Origin: Pyxidicoccus parkwaysis
Lineage (GTDB): Bacteria; Myxococcota; Myxococcia; Myxococcales; Myxococcaceae
NCBI RefSeq assembly: GCF_017301735.1
Contig: NZ_CP071090.1
Location: forward strand, 6,934,001 to 6,998,000
Length of the DNA: 64,000 bases
Direction of reading: 5' to 3'
Below the pieces are notes generated by a model that saw only the letters and a program-made list of their open reading frames with translations, did not search any database and was not told where the DNA came from. Positions 1 to 64,000 of the stretch are shown piece by piece; the stretch's first letter is position 1; the number at the start of each line of letters is the position of its first letter. A program made the position numbers and the translations under genes.

Positions 1-36947
<36,947 letters not shown>

Positions 36948-36951
<4 letters not shown>

Positions 36952-38366
36952 CACCCCAAGCCCCTGCTTCGCCAGGCCACTCGATGCGGACGTTCGGAAC
37001 CGTCTGGCTCGGGCAGTTCATCTCCACGCTGGGTTCGTCGCTGACGACGTTCGCGCTCGGAGCGTACGTCTACCAGACGTCCGGCTCCGTCACCGGCTTC
37101 GCCCTCGTCAGCTTCTTCGGCCTGCTGCCCACGGTGCTGCTGTCACCGCTGGCGGGCGTGCTCGCGGACCGGTGGGACCGGCGCAAGCTCATGCTCCTGG
37201 GTGACATGGGCGCCGCCCTGGGCATCTTCCTCATCTGGGCCCTGTTCGCCGGCGAGAAGGCCGGCTTGTGGACCATCAAGATCTGGTACTTCTACGGCCC
37301 GCTGCTGATCGGCTCGTCCTTCTCCACCATGTGCTTCCCGGCATGGACCGCGACCGTGCCGCTCCTCGTCCCGCGCAAGCACCTGGGCCGCGCCAGCGGG
37401 ATGGCCGAGCTGTCCGCCGCCATCTCCCAGATTGCCGGTCCCATCATCGCCACCGCGCTGCTGGGCTTCATCGGGCTGCAAGGCATCCTCCTCGTGGATG
37501 CCATCTCGTACTTCTTCGCCATCGCCGCGCTCTTCATCGTCCGCTTCCCCACGCCGCCCCGGGACGCGGCGCGCGCCGGGCGACGCTCGCTGAGGGCGGA
37601 CATCGTGGAGGGCTGGCATTTCATCCGCGAGCGGCGGGGCCTGATTGGCCTGATGGCCTTCGTCACCATCACCGGCTTCATCGTGAGCATGGTGATGCTG
37701 CTCATCAACCCGCTGGTGCTGGCCTTCACGGACATCGACCACCTGAAGTGGATTGCCACCAGCGCGGGCGTGGGAATGCTGACGGGCGGTGTCGTCACCA
37801 GCATCTGGGGCGGCCCCCAGCGCCGCATCCTCGGCATCGCCGCCCTCTCCACCATGTCCGGCTTCATCCTCCTGCTCGCGGCGCTGCCTCCCAGCGTGCC
37901 GCTCATCGCCGTCTCCGCCGCCGTCTTCGTCTTCACCTTCCCGCTCACCTCGGCCTGCAACCAGTTCATCTGGCAGACCAAGGTGCCGCCCGAGCTGCAG
38001 GGGCGCGTCGCCGCCCTGCGCCGGGTGGTGTTCCAGGCCATGGCGTTGTCGGTGTCCCTGGTGGGCGGCGTCCTCGCGGACAAGGTCTTCGAGCCGCTGA
38101 TGGCCCATGACGGCGCGCTCGCCGGCAGCGTCGGCCGGGTGATTGGCACCGGCCAGGGCCGTGGCGTCGCGCTCATGTTCCTCATCCTCAGCGTGCTGGT
38201 GCTGGTCAACGTCGCCGTCATGCTGATGTCGCCCCGCACGCGCAACGTGGAGAGCGAGCTGCCGGACGCGCTGCCCGCCCACCCGCGCATTCCCACCGTG
38301 CCCACTCCCGCGCCCGCGGACGTCGCGGCCGCGCCGCGCCTCGCCACCGGGAGCTCCGAGTCATGA
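36948..38366 (+). CDS. MFS family exporter
   Basis: A 472-residue inner-membrane transporter of the major facilitator superfamily, resembling the MFS_3/EntS-type drug and siderophore exporters. The first hydrophobic segments start near residue 14 (VWLGQFISTLGSSLTTFALG). A loop motif GVLADRWDRRK (about residues 65-75) corresponds to MFS motif A between TM2 and TM3. Further membrane segments follow to about residue 435, then a Pro/Ala-rich soluble tail. The ATG overlaps the NRPS1 stop (ATGA) and the gene's own stop overlaps the next ATG, so it is co-transcribed and probably translationally coupled. Context suggests export of the NRPS product or self-resistance. The substrate is inferred from position only. 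Confidence 0.93.
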
Positions 38367-40798
38367 GCGCTTTCAGCCGCTGGTACCAGTTGCTCCGCAA
38401 GCTGCCCCCCGCGCTGGCCATCTCCACGCCGGGCCTCGGCCCCTGGCTCGCCCGCCGCCGCTGGCCGCGCACGCAGGGCTCCCTCACCGTGGACGGCCTG
38501 CACGGCCCCGTGGAAATCATCCGCGACACCTGGGGCACGCCGCACATCTACGCGAAGGACGAGCATGACCTGTTCTTCGCCCAGGGCTACGTGCACGCAC
38601 AGGACCGCATGTGGCAGCTCGACTTCGGCCGGCTCACCGGCAACGGCCTGTTGGCGTCCGTGCTCGGCCCCATGCTGGTGCCCGTGGACCACCTCATGCG
38701 CACGCTGGGCCTGCGCCGCATGGCGGAGAAGACGCTGCCCCAGGTGTCGCCGGACTCGCGCGCCATCCTGGACGCGTACGCCGCGGGCGTGAATGCGCGC
38801 ATCGCCAACGAGCCGCTGCCGCTGGAGTACACCGTGCTGGGCCACACCCCGGCCCCGTGGACGCCGCTGGACACGCTGGTGCGCGGCAACCTCCTGTCGC
38901 TGATGCTGGGCGGCAACTACCGGCTGGAGCTGCTGCGCGCGCGGCTGGTGGCCGAGGCGGGCGAGGAGATCGCCTCGCTGCTGTTGCCCGTCCACGCGCC
39001 GCAGTCGCCGCTCATCGTCCCGCCGGAGGCCATGTACAAGGGCCTGCGCGGCGTGAAGCAGATGGAGGGCCTGGACGCCACCGACGCGGTGCTCGGGGAC
39101 CCGAACATCGTCACCGGCAGCAACAACTGGGTGGTGCACGGCCAGCGCACGGCGACCGGCAAGCCGCTGCTCGCCAATGACATCCACATGGGCCTGGGCA
39201 TGCCGTCGCCCTGGTACGAGAACAGCCTGCACGGCGGCCGCTTCGACCACGCGGGCTACTCCCTGCCGGGCGTGCCGCTGGTGGTCATTGGCCACAACGG
39301 CAAGGCCGCGTGGGGCATGTCCAACCTGGGGCCGGACACCCAGGACTTCTACATGGAGAAGCTGGACGACCCGAAGTCGCCCAAGCGCTACGAGTACCAG
39401 GGCGCCTGGCACGACCTGGACGTCATCCGCGAGGAGTTCCCCGTCAAGGGCGGCCCGCCGGCGACGGTGGTCATCCGCAGCACGCGCCATGGGCCGCTGC
39501 TCAACAAGGCCATGAGCCGCCTGCTCGGCGACGAGCAGCCGATGGCGCTGCGCTGGGCCCATTCGGAGTGCAAGCCGCTCATCGACGCGCTGGTGAAGAT
39601 GAACCTGGCGAAGAGCTGGGACGACTTCCGCGAGGCCTGCCGGCTGTGGGAGAGCCCGGGGCAGAACTTCGTGTACGCGGACTCGGACGGCAACGTGGGC
39701 TACCAGTCCACCGGCCGCATCCCCATCCGCGCCGCCGGGCACCAGGGCACGGTGCCGGTAGCGGGCTGGACGGGTGAGAACGAGTGGCAGGGCTACATCC
39801 CCTTCGAGGACCTGCCCTCCTCGCTCAACCCGCCCGCGGGCTTCGCCGTCACGGCCAACAACAAGATTACGTCCGACGAGTACCCGTACGTCATCGCCCA
39901 CAACTGGTTCCCGGGCTACCGCGCGCGGCGGATTACGGACCTGCTCGCTGCGGGCACGAAGCACACGGTGGAGGACATGCGCCGCATCCAGGCGGAGACG
40001 TACTCCATCCCCGCCGAGCTGATGCGCCCGCACCTGCTGGAGATGAAGCCGGCGGACGACGCGCAGGCGAAGGCGCTGGCGGAGCTGGCCGCGTGGGACT
40101 TGCGCATGGAGGTGGACCGCGTGGGCGCCACCCTCTTCCACACCTGGTACATCCAGGTGCTGCGCGCCCTCTTGCGCCACAAGCTGGGGCCGAAGCTGGT
40201 GGAGCGCTACCTGGACAGCGACTACGAGCGGCACGGCAGCATGCACATGCCGCTGGTGGTGGACCTGGTGGGCCGGCCCGACGACGCGTGGTGGGACGAC
40301 CCGACGACGCCGGAGCGCGAGACGCGCGACGACATCCTCCGGCGCGCGCTCACCGCGGCCCTGCAGTGGCTCACGGAGCGCTACGGGCCGGACATGAAGT
40401 CATGGACCTGGGGCCGCGTGCACACGGTGACGTACGGCCACAACGTGCTGGGCGGGCCGAGCAGCCCCAAGCCGCTGCGCAACGCCTTCAACACGCGCAC
40501 GCTGCCGGCGCGCGGGGACACGTACTCCGTGGACGGCGCATCCTTCATCTGGAGCCGGCCCTTCAACGTCGTGCACGGCACCGCGCTGCGCGTGGTCATC
40601 GACCTGAGCGATGTGACGAAGTCCGTGGCCATTCATGCGCCCGGGCAGACCGAGCATCTGTTCCACCCGCATCGCGATGACCTGATGGACCTCAACCAGA
40701 AGGCCGAGTGCCATCCCCTGCTGTACACGCGGCAGGCCGTGGAGTCCCAGGCGAAAAGCACGCTGGTGCTGCAGCCCGGGACGAAGCGCCTGGGCTGA
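38363..40798 (+). CDS. Penicillin acylase family Ntn hydrolase
   Basis: An 811-residue proenzyme of the penicillin/AHL/aculeacin acylase family, which cleaves amide-linked acyl groups. Autoproteolysis should occur before Ser253 (codon 39119-39121) in VTGSNNWVV, giving an alpha part of about 252 and a beta chain of 559 residues, both usual for the family. The WGTPHIYAKDEHDLFFAQGYVHAQDR region, given here only as WGTPHIYA and QGYVHAQDRMWQ, is the conserved alpha-chain start. An Asn pair at residues 499-500 (TANNK) and Arg520 in GYRARR fit the oxyanion-hole Asn and the conserved Arg. The start is fixed by GGGAG at 38349-38353 and the ATGA overlap. I see no convincing signal peptide. In NRPS loci such enzymes (PvdQ, for example) remove an N-acyl group from a precursor; that role here is inference. 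Confidence 0.95.
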   Translation: MSAFSRWYQLLRKLPPALAISTPGLGPWLARRRWPRTQGSLTVDGLHGPVEIIRDTWGTPHIYAKDEHDLFFAQGYVHAQDRMWQLDFGRLTGNGLLASVLGPMLVPVDHLMRTLGLRRMAEKTLPQVSPDSRAILDAYAAGVNARIANEPLPLEYTVLGHTPAPWTPLDTLVRGNLLSLMLGGNYRLELLRARLVAEAGEEIASLLLPVHAPQSPLIVPPEAMYKGLRGVKQMEGLDATDAVLGDPNIVTGSNNWVVHGQRTATGKPLLANDIHMGLGMPSPWYENSLHGGRFDHAGYSLPGVPLVVIGHNGKAAWGMSNLGPDTQDFYMEKLDDPKSPKRYEYQGAWHDLDVIREEFPVKGGPPATVVIRSTRHGPLLNKAMSRLLGDEQPMALRWAHSECKPLIDALVKMNLAKSWDDFREACRLWESPGQNFVYADSDGNVGYQSTGRIPIRAAGHQGTVPVAGWTGENEWQGYIPFEDLPSSLNPPAGFAVTANNKITSDEYPYVIAHNWFPGYRARRITDLLAAGTKHTVEDMRRIQAETYSIPAELMRPHLLEMKPADDAQAKALAELAAWDLRMEVDRVGATLFHTWYIQVLRALLRHKLGPKLVERYLDSDYERHGSMHMPLVVDLVGRPDDAWWDDPTTPERETRDDILRRALTAALQWLTERYGPDMKSWTWGRVHTVTYGHNVLGGPSSPKPLRNAFNTRTLPARGDTYSVDGASFIWSRPFNVVHGTALRVVIDLSDVTKSVAIHAPGQTEHLFHPHRDDLMDLNQKAECHPLLYTRQAVESQAKSTLVLQPGTKRLG

Positions 40799-40831
40799 AC
40801 GCTGACAGCGCGAAACATTCCGGGCCGTTCC

Positions 40832-40930
40832 GCGGTTGCTCCGGCAATTGCCATTTTGATGGGCCGTTCTTCGTGAGCGCGCATCGGACCGTCGGCGGGG
40901 AATGGCCCCGCCGTGGACGGGTGCGCGCCA
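40832..40930 (+). repeat. Imperfect leader repeat, copy 1
   Basis: The core 40867-40900 (TTCTTCG, AGCGCGCATCGGACCG, CGGCGGGG) matches 41283-41320 just upstream of the second NRPS. Weaker similarity extends on both sides, including GTTGC at the left and GCCGTGG at the right. This copy runs directly into the TE remnant. Confidence 0.6.
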
Positions 40931-41215
40931 GGCACCGAGCTCGCTCGTCAGCTCGGCAACCGGCGGTCCCTCCACGCCCAGCACACCTACGTCCTCGCGA
41001 GCGGCTCCACGGGCCGGGACGTCCTGCGGTGCGCCACCAGTCCTCCGCGTGGGTCATCACATAAAACACTGCGTGAAACACCACATCCCCTGGACCTCGG
41101 CTGGGGTGCGAGGCTCGGAGTCGGGCTCACGGTGTATGAAGTGTGGCGACCACTTCACTCTGCGCGGTGCGACCAACGCTCGCCAGGTGGACTTACTAGA
41201 GCGCGACGAACCGAC
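40931..41215 (+). pseudogene. Decayed 3' remnant of an NRPS terminal thioesterase
   Basis: Compared with the NRPS1 TE: 40931-40970 (TELARQLGNRRSL) matches 36210-36250 (TELVRQLGTQRPL). It then jumps to HAQHTYV at about 40973, matching HAQRTYV at 36707, so roughly 460 bp of TE core including the Ser motif is deleted. The match continues through DLGWGARLG and LTVYEV (about 41093-41142; NRPS1 36801-36852). A short indel then shifts the frame and GDHFTL resumes in another frame (about 41147), ending LLERD (NRPS1 SLERD). An extra 24 bp lies at about 41052-41075 between two GCGTG copies. This is a true relic of a TE gene end, not random similarity, because the order and spacing of several blocks are kept. 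Confidence 0.88.
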
Positions 41216-41247
41216 TGAGCTGAGCTAGTAGAGGCAACCGAGTCGTT

Positions 41248-41350
41248 CGCCGTTGCCCCGCGATTTCAACTTCGATTCTTGTTTCTTCGATAGCGCGCGC
41301 ATCGGACCGCCGGCCGGAGACGGCTGTGCCGTGGTGTCACGTCCGCGCGC
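41248..41350 (+). promoter_or_regulatory. Leader repeat copy 2: probable promoter/5' leader of NRPS2
   Basis: The second copy of the imperfect leader repeat, with an unusually AT-rich patch at about 41261-41290 for this GC-rich DNA. This is where the promoter of the downstream NRPS is most likely. I could not define convincing -35/-10 hexamers; TTGCCC at 41253 has no good partner. Confidence 0.45.
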
Positions 41351-41351
41351 T

Positions 41352-41359
41352 GGGAAAGG
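41352..41359 (+). promoter_or_regulatory. Ribosome binding site of NRPS2
   Basis: GGGAAAGG lies 9 bases before the GTG at 41369. An in-frame TAG at 41360-41362 rules out any start further upstream. The TTG at 41363 would be only 3 bases from the site, so GTG 41369 is the start. Confidence 0.8.
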
Positions 41360-41368
41360 TAGTTGGCC

Positions 41369-64000
<22,632 letters not shown>

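Larger units (their letters stand above)
40799..41368. other. 570-bp intergenic region between acylase and NRPS2
   Basis: No intact gene. It contains an AT-richer leader-like stretch (about 40832-40930), a decayed NRPS thioesterase 3' end (40931-41215), a second leader-like copy (about 41248-41350) and the ribosome binding site of the second NRPS. Small open frames here, such as 40902-41228, are fragments of the TE remnant in shifted frames. I see no clear rho-independent terminator after the acylase stop. Confidence 0.85.

Noticed and set aside
40843-40852. Palindrome GGCAATTGCC as a transcription terminator
   Set aside because: No loop and no following T-run of useful length; it is more likely part of the leader repeat.
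40861-40885. Extension of the TE relic leftwards by a GPFF match to PFFLVHGG
   Set aside because: The same bases match the leader copy before NRPS2 better, so the relic is called only from 40931.
40902-41228. Small open frames in the 570-bp spacer as genes
   Set aside because: Their matches to TE motifs are split over two frames, so they are pieces of a pseudogene.
41363-41365. TTG as NRPS2 start codon
   Set aside because: Only 3 bases from GGGAAAGG; GTG at 41369 has proper spacing.

Overview
This 64 kb window is almost entirely a giant nonribosomal peptide synthetase (NRPS) locus, with every recognised gene on the + strand. The very high GC, the near-universal G/C third codon positions, the multi-megadalton NRPS chains and the repeated linkers of the form VPRTG-LPLSFAQQRLW suggest a myxobacterium of the Myxococcus/Corallococcus/Archangium type. 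That assignment is inferred from style, not from a marker gene.

Layout. (1) Bases 1-36951 are the 3' part of a first NRPS gene. It is already open at base 1, so the ATG at 22 is internal. It encodes the tail of an adenylation (A) domain, a carrier protein (PCP), eleven complete C-A-PCP modules and a C-terminal thioesterase (TE). A second TE-like domain lies buried between modules 2 and 3 and has lost all three catalytic residues. (2) Bases 36948-38366 encode an MFS exporter and 38363-40798 a penicillin-acylase-family Ntn hydrolase. Both are joined to the preceding gene by ATGA stop/start overlaps, so the three genes read as one translationally coupled operon. (3) Bases 40799-41368 are non-coding. 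They hold a decayed 3' end of an NRPS thioesterase, flanked by two imperfect copies of a leader sequence, which looks like the scar of a deleted NRPS gene. (4) From 41369 to the window end runs a second NRPS gene with no stop. It has seven complete C-A-PCP modules and the start of an eighth, and it begins directly with a C domain.

Chemistry, read by eye from the A-domain specificity residues. NRPS1: module 1 unassigned (DLESIGGVL); 2, 3 and 8 share DALHLGCLF (faintly hydroxyphenylglycine-like); 4 and 9 DAFWMG(F/L)VF (unassigned, perhaps aliphatic); 5 Gln; 6 Glu; 7 Pro; 10 perhaps Leu; 11 Glu. NRPS2: 1 and 3 Val; 2 unassigned (DLESIGTVI); 4 and 5 Val-like; 6 DALHLGCLF; 7 Asp; 8 perhaps Pro, judged only from its C domain. 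I found no epimerase, methyltransferase, oxidase, ketosynthase or formylation domain.

How the genes may work together. The NRPSs assemble one or two long peptides, the C-terminal TE of NRPS1 releases product, the MFS protein exports it, and the acylase may remove an N-acyl or other amide-linked group during maturation. Many domains are near-identical copies of each other, so this region records recent domain duplication, gene fusion and gene loss.
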